From: JAQGMJ01 sp036271855
GTDB lineage: Bacteria > Pseudomonadota > Gammaproteobacteria > Burkholderiales > JAEUOS01
Length of the DNA stretch: 27,550 nt
Direction: 5' to 3'
Assembly: GCA_036271855.1 (NCBI GenBank)
Contig: DATAZV010000510.1
Coordinates: 1 to 27,550 of the forward strand
In this document: positions 8,811-17,181 of the stretch, piece by piece
Layout: each line of letters opens with the position of its first letter
Numbering within the stretch: position 1 is the first letter of the stretch
Translations under genes and position numbers: made by a program
The notes under the pieces: model-generated
What the model was told of the DNA's origin: nothing
Databases searched by the model: none
What the model saw: only the letters and a program-made list of their open reading frames with translations

Positions 8811-8888
8811 CATCCCCCGATTCCAGAGAGAAGCTTGCCAAGCGTGTATGTGTTCAGGTAACTGATCAGCGCTTCCCGTAGGACTACC

Positions 8889-9719
8889 ATGGACCTGATA
8901 CATTCCGTCGCCGAATTGCGCGAGCGCCTGCAGCGCGAGCCGAACAACGTGCTGGTGCCGACCATGGGCAACCTGCATGAGGGCCATATCCAGCTGGTGA
9001 ACAACGCCAAGCCGCGCGGCGCCTGCACCGTGGTGAGCATTTTCGTCAACCGCATGCAGTTCGGCCCGCGCGAGGATTTCGACAAGTACCCGCGTACCCT
9101 CAAGGCCGACTGCGACAAGCTGGAGGCCGCCGGCTGCAATGTGGTGTTCGCCCCGGACGAAAAGGAAATCTACCCGGAGCCGCAGACCTACGCGGTGGAA
9201 CCGCCGGAGATTTCGCAGATTCTCGACGGCGCGATTCGCCCCGGGCATTTTCGCGGCGTCGCCACCGTGGTGCTCAAGCTGTTCAACATGGTGCAGCCGA
9301 AGGCGGCGATTTTCGGCAAAAAGGACTACCAGCAGTGCATCGTGCTGAAAAACATGGTGAGCCAGCTGGCGCTGCCGATCGAGATCATCCTGGCCGACAC
9401 GGTGCGCGCGCCGGACGGCCTGGCGCTTTCCTCGCGCAACGGCTATCTTTCGGCCGCCGAGCGCAAGGAGGCGGTGTTCCTGTCGCTGGCACTGAAACGG
9501 GGGCGGGCCGAGATCGCCGCCGGCAAGCGCGATTTCCAGCGCATCGAACTGCAGGAAATGGCGGCCCTGGCCGCGCGCGGCTGGAAACCGGACTACATCG
9601 CCATCCGCCGCCAGAGCGACCTGCAGGCCCCCAGCCCGGAAGACCGTGCGCTGGTGATCCTGGCGGCCGCCCGCCTGGGTGCGACGCGCCTGATCGACAA
9701 TCTGGAAATCACTCTCTGA
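8889..9719 (+). CDS. panC: pantothenate synthetase (pantoate--beta-alanine ligase)
   Basis: PanC joins pantoate and beta-alanine with ATP to give pantothenate. The 276-residue protein has the HIGH-type ATP site PTMGNLHEGH (24-33), the FVNRMQFGPREDFDKYPR segment (52-69) in which the usual Pro after VN is Arg, GHFRGVATVVLKLFN (118-132), FGKKDYQQ (141-148) and the KMSKS-equivalent DGLALSSRN (175-183). AGGA at 8880-8883 serves as ribosome site five bases before the ATG. It follows the kinase gene after a gap with a hairpin; panB, its pathway partner, is not in the window. Confidence 0.96.
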   Translation: MDLIHSVAELRERLQREPNNVLVPTMGNLHEGHIQLVNNAKPRGACTVVSIFVNRMQFGPREDFDKYPRTLKADCDKLEAAGCNVVFAPDEKEIYPEPQTYAVEPPEISQILDGAIRPGHFRGVATVVLKLFNMVQPKAAIFGKKDYQQCIVLKNMVSQLALPIEIILADTVRAPDGLALSSRNGYLSAAERKEAVFLSLALKRGRAEIAAGKRDFQRIELQEMAALAARGWKPDYIAIRRQSDLQAPSPEDRALVILAAARLGATRLIDNLEITL

Positions 9720-9861
9720 AACCTCGCTGCGTCCCTCAAGGGATGCCGCGGCCAAGCACCAAAAAACCGGTCCTATTCTTGCAATTGGACATGATCACTT
9801 TGGCGGTATGCTTGGGCGTTCCGGGCACCACCTGCCCGTGACAGCACATAAGCCTGCGCTC

Positions 9862-11319
9862 ATGAACCTGGACCTCGATTTTCACGACGTTTACCAGCAC
9901 TCCCCGGTCTCCCTGTGGATCGAGGACTACGGCATGATCCGCCGCCAGCTGGACGACATCCGTGCCCAGGGGGTGACCGATTTTCCCGCCTATCTGGACC
10001 AGCACCCGCATGTGGTCGAATCCTGCATGGCGAGCATCGAAGTGCTGGATGTGAACGACTACACGCTGAAGATGTTCCGCGCGCCCTCGCGCGAAGTGCT
10101 GCTGTCGAACCTGCACCGGGTGTTCCGCGACGACATGCGCGCGCATTTCCGCACCGAGCTGGAAGACATGTGGCACGGCCGCCTGGAGCTGGGCATCGAG
10201 GGCATCAACTACGCACTCGACGGCACGCCGATCTACATCCACCTTTCGCGCCGCGCCCTGCCCGGGCATGAGCACGACTGGTCGCGCATCCTGCTTTCGC
10301 TAGTCGACATCACCGATCGCAAGCGCGCGCTCGACCGCGCAGCGGAAAACGAGAACTATGCCAAGGGCCTGTTCGAGTATTCGCCGGTGTCCCTCTGGGT
10401 TGAAGACTACAGCGCGGTCAAGGCCTGGCTGGCGGAGTTGCGCGCCGAAGGCATCACCAATTTCGCCCGCCACCTGGCCGACAACCCGCAGGTGGTGACC
10501 GAGAGCCTGAAGCTGATCAAGGTGCTGGACGTCAACCACCGCACGCTTTCCATGTTCCAGGCCGCCAGCAAGGACGAGCTGATCAACAACCTGGACAAGA
10601 TTTTCCGCGACGGCATGCGCCTGCACTGGGAGCACGAGTTGCTCGACATGTGGAACGGCAAGCTCGACTCCGAATACGAAGGCGTCAATTACGCGCTGAA
10701 CGGCGAGCCGGTGGACATCCTGATGCGCTGCTCGCCCCTGCCCGGCGCCGAGGAAACCTGGGACCGTGTGCTGATCGCGATTTCCGACATCACCGCGCGC
10801 AAAAAGGCCGAAGCCTATCTTTCCTACCTCGGCACCCACGATGTGCTCACGGGCCTGCGCAATCGCACTTTTTTCGAGGAACGGCGCCACCAGGTGCAAA
10901 GGGACGAGCGCTACCCGGCCAGCATCATGATGATCGACCTGAACGGCCTGAAAAAGGCCAACGACGAAGGCGGCCACGAGGCCGGCGACGCGCTGATCCG
11001 CCGCGCCGGCGAGGTGATCGCCAAGATCGTTACCGAGAACGACACCGCGGCGCGCGTCGGCGGCGATGAATTCGCCATCCTGCTGCCGTTCCAGGACGAG
11101 CGCGCCGCGCGCCTGAAGCTGGCGCAAATGCAGTCGCTGATCGACATGAACAACCAGTTCTACACCGGCCCGCGCCTGTCTTTTTCCACCGGCGTGGCCA
11201 CCGGTTACACCGGCCAGAGCCTGGAGATGGTGCAAAAGCAGGCCGACAAGCGCATGTACGAAGCCAAGCGCGAGCACTACGCCGGCATCGGCCGCGAAGC
11301 GGACCGGCGCGCCGGCTGA
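9862..11319 (+). CDS. diguanylate cyclase with two tandem PAS-like sensor domains
   Basis: The 485-residue protein has two PAS-like modules (residues 11-153 and 171-313) that align without a gap at a 160-residue period, each ending in a DIT-x-RK linker of PAS/PAC type, then a GGDEF domain (from about 320). The active site is intact (GGDEF at 400-404; MIDLNGLKKANDEGGHEAGD earlier), so it should make cyclic di-GMP from GTP. The inhibitory I-site, RxxD five residues before GGDEF, reads TEND and lacks the arginine. No membrane segment or signal peptide is seen, so it is probably a cytoplasmic sensor; the ligand is unknown. An ATG at 9808 would add 18 residues; the chosen start at 9862 sits close to the first module. 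Neither start has a clear ribosome site. Confidence 0.9.
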   Translation: MNLDLDFHDVYQHSPVSLWIEDYGMIRRQLDDIRAQGVTDFPAYLDQHPHVVESCMASIEVLDVNDYTLKMFRAPSREVLLSNLHRVFRDDMRAHFRTELEDMWHGRLELGIEGINYALDGTPIYIHLSRRALPGHEHDWSRILLSLVDITDRKRALDRAAENENYAKGLFEYSPVSLWVEDYSAVKAWLAELRAEGITNFARHLADNPQVVTESLKLIKVLDVNHRTLSMFQAASKDELINNLDKIFRDGMRLHWEHELLDMWNGKLDSEYEGVNYALNGEPVDILMRCSPLPGAEETWDRVLIAISDITARKKAEAYLSYLGTHDVLTGLRNRTFFEERRHQVQRDERYPASIMMIDLNGLKKANDEGGHEAGDALIRRAGEVIAKIVTENDTAARVGGDEFAILLPFQDERAARLKLAQMQSLIDMNNQFYTGPRLSFSTGVATGYTGQSLEMVQKQADKRMYEAKREHYAGIGREADRRAG

Positions 11320-11368
11320 AAGCGGGCGCCTTGCCGTAAGCGCACCGGCGGCACTGGCCGGGGAGCTA

Positions 11369-11399
11369 CAAAAAAACAAGCCCGCTCACGGCGGGCTTG
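11369..11399 (-). terminator. intrinsic terminator of the aminotransferase gene
   Basis: A perfect 9-bp stem (CAAGCCCGC at 11377-11385 and GCGGGCTTG at 11391-11399) is preceded on the plus strand by a run of A (11369-11376). On the minus strand this is a stem followed by a T-tract. It lies between the convergent cyclase and aminotransferase genes. Confidence 0.85.
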
Positions 11400-11417
11400 C
11401 CCGGTACGCCAACGCTT

Positions 11418-12746
11418 CTAGTCGATACTCTTGATGACTTCGGCGATGGTCGAGAAAATGCGCTCGATCTGCGCTTCTTCCACAATCAGCGGCGGCGAGA
11501 CGGCGATGGTGTCGCCGGTGGCCCGCACCATCAGGCCCTTTTCGAAGCAACCTACCAGGGCCTCATAGCCGCGCTTGCCGACGGCGCCGGTGCGCGGCTG
11601 CATCTCGATGCCGGCCACCAGGCCGTAGTTGCGGATGTCGATGACGTGCTTCGTGCCCTTGAGGGCGTGCGCGGCGGCTTCGAAGAACGGCGCCATTTTC
11701 CCGGCGCGCTCGAACAGCCTTTCTTTTTCGTACAAAGCGAGCGTTGCGTTGGCGGCGGCGCAGGCCACCGGGTGGGCCGAATAGGTGTAGCCGTGGGCGA
11801 ATTCGATGCCGCCTTCGGGGGTGGCGTTGATGACGGCGTCGTGCACTTCCTGCTTCACCGCCACCGCGCCCATCGGGATGGTGGCGTTGTTGATCGCCTT
11901 GGCCATGGTCATCAGGTCGGGCTTGACGCCGAAGACGTCGTAGGCGAAGGCGCCGCCCAGGCGGCCGAAGCCGGTGATGACTTCGTCGAATATCAGCAGG
12001 ATGCCGTGCTTGTCGCAGATCGAACGCAGGCGTTCCAGGTAACCTTTCGGCGGCACCAGCACGCCGGCGGAGCCGCACAGCGGTTCAACGATGACGGCGG
12101 CGATGTTGGAAGCATCGTGCAGGGCGACCAGGCGCTCCAGTTCGTCGGCGAACTCGGCGCCGTGTGCCGGCTGGCCCTTGGAAAATGCATTGCGTTCGAT
12201 GTCGTGGGTGGCGCGCAGGTGGTCGACACCGGGCAGCATGGAAGAGCCGAACATCTTGCGGTTGCCGGGAATACCGCCCACGCTCATGCCGCCGAAGTTG
12301 ACGCCGTGGTAGGCGCGCTCGCGGCCGATAAAGCGGGTGCGCGAAGTGTCGCCGCGGGCGCGATGGTAGGCCAGCGCGATTTTCATCGCCGTGTCGGCCG
12401 ATTCGGAACCGGAGTTGGTGAAGAAAATACGGTTCAGGCCCGGCGGGGTGATGGCGGCCAGGCGGCTGGCGGTCTCGAAGGCCACCGGGTGGCCCATATT
12501 GAAGGTAGGCGCGAAGTCCATGCGGCCGACCTGGTCGCGCACAGCGGCGACGATCTCGTCGCGGCAATGGCCGGCAGCGACGCACCACAGGCCGGCGGTG
12601 CCGTCGAGAATCTCGCGGCCGTCCGGGGTCTTGTAGTACATGCCTTTCGCTTCGCTGAGCAGGCGCGGCGCCTGCTTGAACTGGCGATTGGCGGTAAACG
12701 GCATCCAGAATGGCGCCAGGTCGTTTTGCAGATCGTTCATGTTCAT
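11418..12746 (-). CDS. omega-amino acid--pyruvate aminotransferase (class III PLP enzyme)
   Basis: The 442-residue protein resembles the beta-alanine:pyruvate transaminase of Pseudomonas over its whole length: WMPFTANRQFKQAPRLL at the N-terminus, FFTNSGSESADTAMKIA (PLP phosphate site, 108-124), AYHGVNFGG, the PLP-pyridine aspartate in LIFDEVITGFGR (Asp254) and the Schiff-base lysine in MAKAINNATIPMGA (Lys283). It likely transfers the terminal amino group of beta-alanine or related amines to pyruvate. I chose the ATG at 12746 because GAAGGA (minus strand) lies about eight bases upstream; the frame is open further to 12776. A second ATG at 12740 is possible. The ABC export genes lie upstream on the same strand after an 83-base gap. 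Confidence 0.92.
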   Translation of the reverse strand: MNMNDLQNDLAPFWMPFTANRQFKQAPRLLSEAKGMYYKTPDGREILDGTAGLWCVAAGHCRDEIVAAVRDQVGRMDFAPTFNMGHPVAFETASRLAAITPPGLNRIFFTNSGSESADTAMKIALAYHRARGDTSRTRFIGRERAYHGVNFGGMSVGGIPGNRKMFGSSMLPGVDHLRATHDIERNAFSKGQPAHGAEFADELERLVALHDASNIAAVIVEPLCGSAGVLVPPKGYLERLRSICDKHGILLIFDEVITGFGRLGGAFAYDVFGVKPDLMTMAKAINNATIPMGAVAVKQEVHDAVINATPEGGIEFAHGYTYSAHPVACAAANATLALYEKERLFERAGKMAPFFEAAAHALKGTKHVIDIRNYGLVAGIEMQPRTGAVGKRGYEALVGCFEKGLMVRATGDTIAVSPPLIVEEAQIERIFSTIAEVIKSID

Positions 12747-12829
12747 GATGATTTCCTTCACCGCCAAACGGCGCATAAGTGAAGCATATCATCCGGCCCC
12801 GGCACCTGCCACCCGCAAACGGATCGGAA

Positions 12830-13996
12830 TCAGGCGGCCCGCAGCGAATCGACGATGTTCATGCGCGCCGCGCGCAGCGCCGGCAGAAAGCCGCCGATCA
12901 AACCCATGAACAAGGCGAAAATCAGCGAGCGGACGACGATGCCGGGGTTGAGCGTGAAGCTGAACGCCAGCTCGGCGAAAGACTGGAAGTTGATGGTGGA
13001 AATGCTGAAGAACTGCATGAACGAGGCCAGGAACAGCCCGGCCGCGCCACCCACCAGCGCCAGCAGCAGCGACTCGGCCAGGAAGGTCAGCAGGATGGCG
13101 TAGCGCTGGAAGCCGAGCGCGCGCAGGGCACCGATCTCGGCGGTGCGATTGGCCACCGCGGCGTACATGGTGATCATCGCGCCGATCATCGCGCCGATGG
13201 AAAAAATGGCGGAGAGCACCAGGCCGAGGTAGCTGATGAAGGCGGAGAGCTTTTCCGACTGGTCGGCGTAGTAGCGGGTCTCACGCTTGGCATCGACGGT
13301 CAGGCGCGGGTCGGTGCGGATGCGCTCGGCAAAGGCGTCGAAGGTCTGCGAGTCCTTGAGCTTGAAAATCACCGAGGAAAAAATGCTGCGGCGAAACGCC
13401 TGCATCAATTGCTCGGCGTCGCCCCACACTTCCGAATCGAAGCCACTGTGACCGGCGTCGAACACGCCGACCACCACCCACTGGCGCCCGCCGAAGCGCA
13501 TCGACTCCCCCAGGCCGGCGCCGCCGAAACGCTCGGCCACCGAGCGGCCGGTGACGATCTCGTTGCTGCCCGGCTTGAACATGCGGCCGGCGACGATGTG
13601 CAACTGCGGGCGCAGGGTCAGGCCCGTCGGGCTGGTGCCGCGGATGATCACGTTGGCCGGCTTGTCGGTGCCGCGCTTGACCAGCGAGATCAGCACCACG
13701 CATTCCTTCGACAGCATGGAGCGCCCGCCGGGGCCCAGCGCCACCTCGGGCTGCGACTCGATGGTGTTGGCCTGCGCCCGGTCGACGATGCTTTGCACCT
13801 CGGACTCGGCGCCCCGCCGCGTCACCACCACGTTGTCCCAGGAGCCGGTATCGACGAGCGTCTTTTGCAGGCCGGCATCGAGCATCAGCACGGCGGCGAA
13901 GACGAACACCACCAGCGCCATGCCGCCGGCTGTGAGCAAGGTGGTGAGCTTGCGCGCCCATAGGTTGCGATAGCTGTAGAGGTAAGGAACCTTCAC
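12830..13996 (-). CDS. FtsX/MacB-type ABC transporter permease (second of two)
   Basis: A 388-residue permease with one membrane helix near the N-terminus (about 18-40), a large periplasmic domain, and three C-terminal helices in the pattern of the FtsX family: LSAIFSIGAMIGAMITMYAA, the cytoplasmic NRTAEIGALRALGF coupling motif, then FLAESLLLALVGGAAGLFL and a last helix ending in RAARMNIVDSLRA. The start is a GTG at 13996, inferred because it overlaps the upstream permease stop as GTGA and family homology begins there (KVPYLYSYRNLWARK). The reading frame runs on far upstream over the other permease gene, but that part is only a shadow. It probably forms a heterodimer with the preceding permease. 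Confidence 0.88.
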   Translation of the reverse strand: MKVPYLYSYRNLWARKLTTLLTAGGMALVVFVFAAVLMLDAGLQKTLVDTGSWDNVVVTRRGAESEVQSIVDRAQANTIESQPEVALGPGGRSMLSKECVVLISLVKRGTDKPANVIIRGTSPTGLTLRPQLHIVAGRMFKPGSNEIVTGRSVAERFGGAGLGESMRFGGRQWVVVGVFDAGHSGFDSEVWGDAEQLMQAFRRSIFSSVIFKLKDSQTFDAFAERIRTDPRLTVDAKRETRYYADQSEKLSAFISYLGLVLSAIFSIGAMIGAMITMYAAVANRTAEIGALRALGFQRYAILLTFLAESLLLALVGGAAGLFLASFMQFFSISTINFQSFAELAFSFTLNPGIVVRSLIFALFMGLIGGFLPALRAARMNIVDSLRAA

Positions 13997-15150
13997 CCGA
14001 TGCTCCGCAGGCCGTCGACGATTTTCACCCGCGCGGCGCGCCATGCCGGTACGGCAGCCGCCAGCACGCCGACGATGAGTGCGCTGACCACTTGGCGCCA
14101 CACAGTCGCATCCGCCACCTGCATGGTCGGGAACAGGGTGCCGGTGAGCGCGGAGAAACCACGCGCGGCGGGAAAGGTGAGCGCGATGCCGAACACCGCA
14201 CCGATGGCGGCGAGCGTCAGGCTTTCGCCAAAGATCAGCGCGGCGACGTAGCGCGGGCTGAAGCCCAATGCCTTCAGCGTCGCGTATTCGGACAAGCGCT
14301 CGCGCGCCGTCATCGCCATGGTGTTGGCCATCACCGCCAGGATGATGACGATCACTACATAGGACATCAGGCGGATCGCCACCACGATGGCCTCGATCAT
14401 CGAGACGAAGCCGAGCTGGAAGGCCTGCTCGGTTTCGGTCAGCGTTTCCCAGGCGGAGTTCTTGAACAGCGCATCGATGGCCTGGCTGACCGGCGCGGCA
14501 TCCTCCGGGTTGGCGATTTCGACCACGTAGACGCCGACGTAGTTGGCACGCCGCGGCGTCACCTTTTTCATTGTCTCGTTGAGCAGTTCCCAATGAAAGA
14601 ATAGCTGGGACGTATCGGTCTTCGCCTCGCGACCGTCGTAGATGCCGCGCACGACAAATTCCCAGTCGCCGGGGAAAATGCTTCCTTTCAGGGTCAAGGT
14701 ATCCCCGACTTTGAAGCCGTAGGCCTGGGCCAGGCGGCGCCCGACGATGCAGCTCTTGCGGTCGCGGATGAAATTGCGCAAATCGTCTTCCGGCAACAGA
14801 TAGTCGCGGTAGATGCGCAGGTAGCTTTCCGGGTCGATGGCGAATTGCGGAAAGAAATTCTTCGGGTCCTTGTAGATGCCGCCAAACCAGTTGGCGTAGG
14901 TGATGTCTTTCACCCCTTCCACCGAGCGGATCTTTTGCTTGTAGGAAATCGGCATCGAGAAGGCCAGCGAGATCGCGTTGCGTGTCACCAGGCGGGCGTT
15001 GGAAGCCGCCTCGGAGTTCGCGTACCAGGCGCCGACCACGGTGGAGATCAAACCGAAGGCGAGGATCGCCACCACCAGGCCCGCCAGGGTCAGCAGGCTG
15101 CGCAGCTTGTGGCGCAGCGCATTGCGCAGGATCAGGCCGAGATAGAACAT
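13993..15150 (-). CDS. FtsX/MacB-type ABC transporter permease (first of two)
   Basis: The 385-residue permease has an N-terminal helix after a basic stretch (ALRHKLRSLLTLAGLVVAI), a periplasmic domain with the MacB-like SCIVGRRLAQAYGFKVGDTL, and the C-terminal helices with the coupling motif TARERLSEYATLKALGFSPR. It ends in RAARVKIVDGLRS, like its partner. It lies 15 bases after the ATPase gene and its stop overlaps the next permease's GTG start. The two permeases are similar in layout but clearly different in sequence, which suggests an old duplication and a heterodimeric pore. Substrate unknown; family members export peptides, lipoproteins or macrolides. Confidence 0.88.
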   Translation of the reverse strand: MFYLGLILRNALRHKLRSLLTLAGLVVAILAFGLISTVVGAWYANSEAASNARLVTRNAISLAFSMPISYKQKIRSVEGVKDITYANWFGGIYKDPKNFFPQFAIDPESYLRIYRDYLLPEDDLRNFIRDRKSCIVGRRLAQAYGFKVGDTLTLKGSIFPGDWEFVVRGIYDGREAKTDTSQLFFHWELLNETMKKVTPRRANYVGVYVVEIANPEDAAPVSQAIDALFKNSAWETLTETEQAFQLGFVSMIEAIVVAIRLMSYVVIVIILAVMANTMAMTARERLSEYATLKALGFSPRYVAALIFGESLTLAAIGAVFGIALTFPAARGFSALTGTLFPTMQVADATVWRQVVSALIVGVLAAAVPAWRAARVKIVDGLRSIG

Positions 15151-15165
15151 GTGCCGTCAGCCCGC

Positions 15166-15870
<705 letters not shown>

Positions 15871-15887
15871 GCCGACGGGCACATCGC

Positions 15888-17099
15888 CTATTTCGTCTCG
15901 GGTTGCACTGCTGCGCCGTCGCGCAGGCGCGGCGGCGGCGTCAGCACCACCTTGTCGCCGGGCGCGACGCCGCCGGCTACCACCGCATCACCGATTTTCG
16001 CCCCCAGGGTAACCGGCGCCTGATGCACGCGATCACCCTGCAGCACGAAGGCCACCTTGGCGCCGTCGCGCTCGACCACTGCCTGCGGATTGATCACGGT
16101 GAGCGCCTTGCGCTGGTCCGGCGCCATCTCGCGCTCCAGAAACGCCACCTTGGCACTCATATCGGGCAGGATGCGCGGATCCAGCTGCTTGAATTTGACC
16201 TTCACCATCACCGAAGCCTTGGAACGGTCCACCGTCGGCACCATGCGCGAGACATTGCCCTGGAAGCGCTGCTCGGGAAAAGCATCCAGCTGTATTTCAC
16301 AGGGCGTGCCCACCGCTACCTTGCCGATGTTGGATTCGGAAACATCGGCCTCCACTTCCAGCGTGCTCATGTCGGCAATTGTCACCACCGCGCCCTTGCT
16401 GTCGGCGGCGTTGGAAAACGGCGTGATGACGTCGCCGATATTGGCCGCCTTGGTCAGCACCACGCCGTCGAACGGCGCGCGGATCAGGGTCTGCTCCACA
16501 CCCACGCGCGCGCCGCGCTCGCCCGCCTGCGCCACACCGATGGCCGCCTGCATGCCGGCCAGGGCGGCGCGCGCCTTGTCGTAGCGCGCAATCGACTGGT
16601 CGAGCACCGCCTGCGATTCGAATTTCTTTTCCACCAGTTCACGGGTGCGGTTGAGGTTCGCCTGCGCGTCCTTCAGCTCCGCCTGCCCCTGCACCAGGTT
16701 GGCCTGGGCCTGGCGTACATTGGCTTGCGCCTGGTCCGCGGTGGCGGCGACGTCGCTGGATTCCAGCTTGGCGACCACCTCGCCCTCCTTCACCTTGCTG
16801 CCTTCGAGCACGCCCAGCCAGATCAGCCGCCCGGTGGCTTTGGAAGCCAGCGCCGCCTTGCGTTGCGCGGCGACGTAGCCGGTGGCATTCATCAGGGTGG
16901 CGCCCTGATAGGGAAAGGCGGTGGTGACGGTAACTGTCTGCACCTTCACCGGCGCGGTGACATAGCGCCAGGCGCCGCCGGCGAGCAGCAAGGCGAGAAT
17001 GATCAGCCCCCACAGCAGCTTGCCGCCGCGCTTGCGCGTGCGCGGCCCCTTGCTGCCGCTGCGGTCGATTTTCAGGCGGGAAAGATCAGGGGCGTTCAT
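15888..17099 (-). CDS. membrane-fusion (HlyD/MacA-type) efflux adaptor
   Basis: The 403-residue protein has one N-terminal membrane helix (about 27-45) after a basic stretch, then the split lipoyl-like domain (about 80-115 and 203-240, the latter with TLIRAPFDGVVL), an alpha-helical hairpin with regular QAQANL repeats (about 118-200), and beta-barrel and membrane-proximal domains. Such adaptors link an inner-membrane pump to an outer-membrane TolC-type channel. No TolC gene is present in the window. The ATG at 17099 was chosen because the helix and homology begin soon after it; the longer open frame to 17258 lacks family features. It is the first gene of the export operon. Confidence 0.92.
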   Translation of the reverse strand: MNAPDLSRLKIDRSGSKGPRTRKRGGKLLWGLIILALLLAGGAWRYVTAPVKVQTVTVTTAFPYQGATLMNATGYVAAQRKAALASKATGRLIWLGVLEGSKVKEGEVVAKLESSDVAATADQAQANVRQAQANLVQGQAELKDAQANLNRTRELVEKKFESQAVLDQSIARYDKARAALAGMQAAIGVAQAGERGARVGVEQTLIRAPFDGVVLTKAANIGDVITPFSNAADSKGAVVTIADMSTLEVEADVSESNIGKVAVGTPCEIQLDAFPEQRFQGNVSRMVPTVDRSKASVMVKVKFKQLDPRILPDMSAKVAFLEREMAPDQRKALTVINPQAVVERDGAKVAFVLQGDRVHQAPVTLGAKIGDAVVAGGVAPGDKVVLTPPPRLRDGAAVQPETK

Positions 17100-17181
17100 C
17101 GGGGACAAGGACAGAAATGCGGCGAGCGCCGCGGCACAGGCGCGACACCGGGAGTATAACGGCGCAACCGTCGGCGTGCTC

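Noticed and set aside
9779..9812. Possible promoter before the diguanylate cyclase (TTGCAA or TTGGAC with TATGCT)
   Set aside because: The -35 and -10 matches are poor and the spacing is not optimal; I could not support it.
11397..12782. Open frame of 461 codons opposite the aminotransferase
   Set aside because: The aminotransferase has all catalytic motifs on the minus strand; the plus frame has none.
12779..13963. Open frame of 394 codons on the plus strand opposite the permease gene
   Set aside because: The product is low in complexity (His, Gln, Ala, Gly) and mirrors the codon pattern of the permease.
15903..17159. Open frame of 418 codons opposite the efflux adaptor
   Set aside because: Antisense shadow; the adaptor on the other strand has a coherent domain order.
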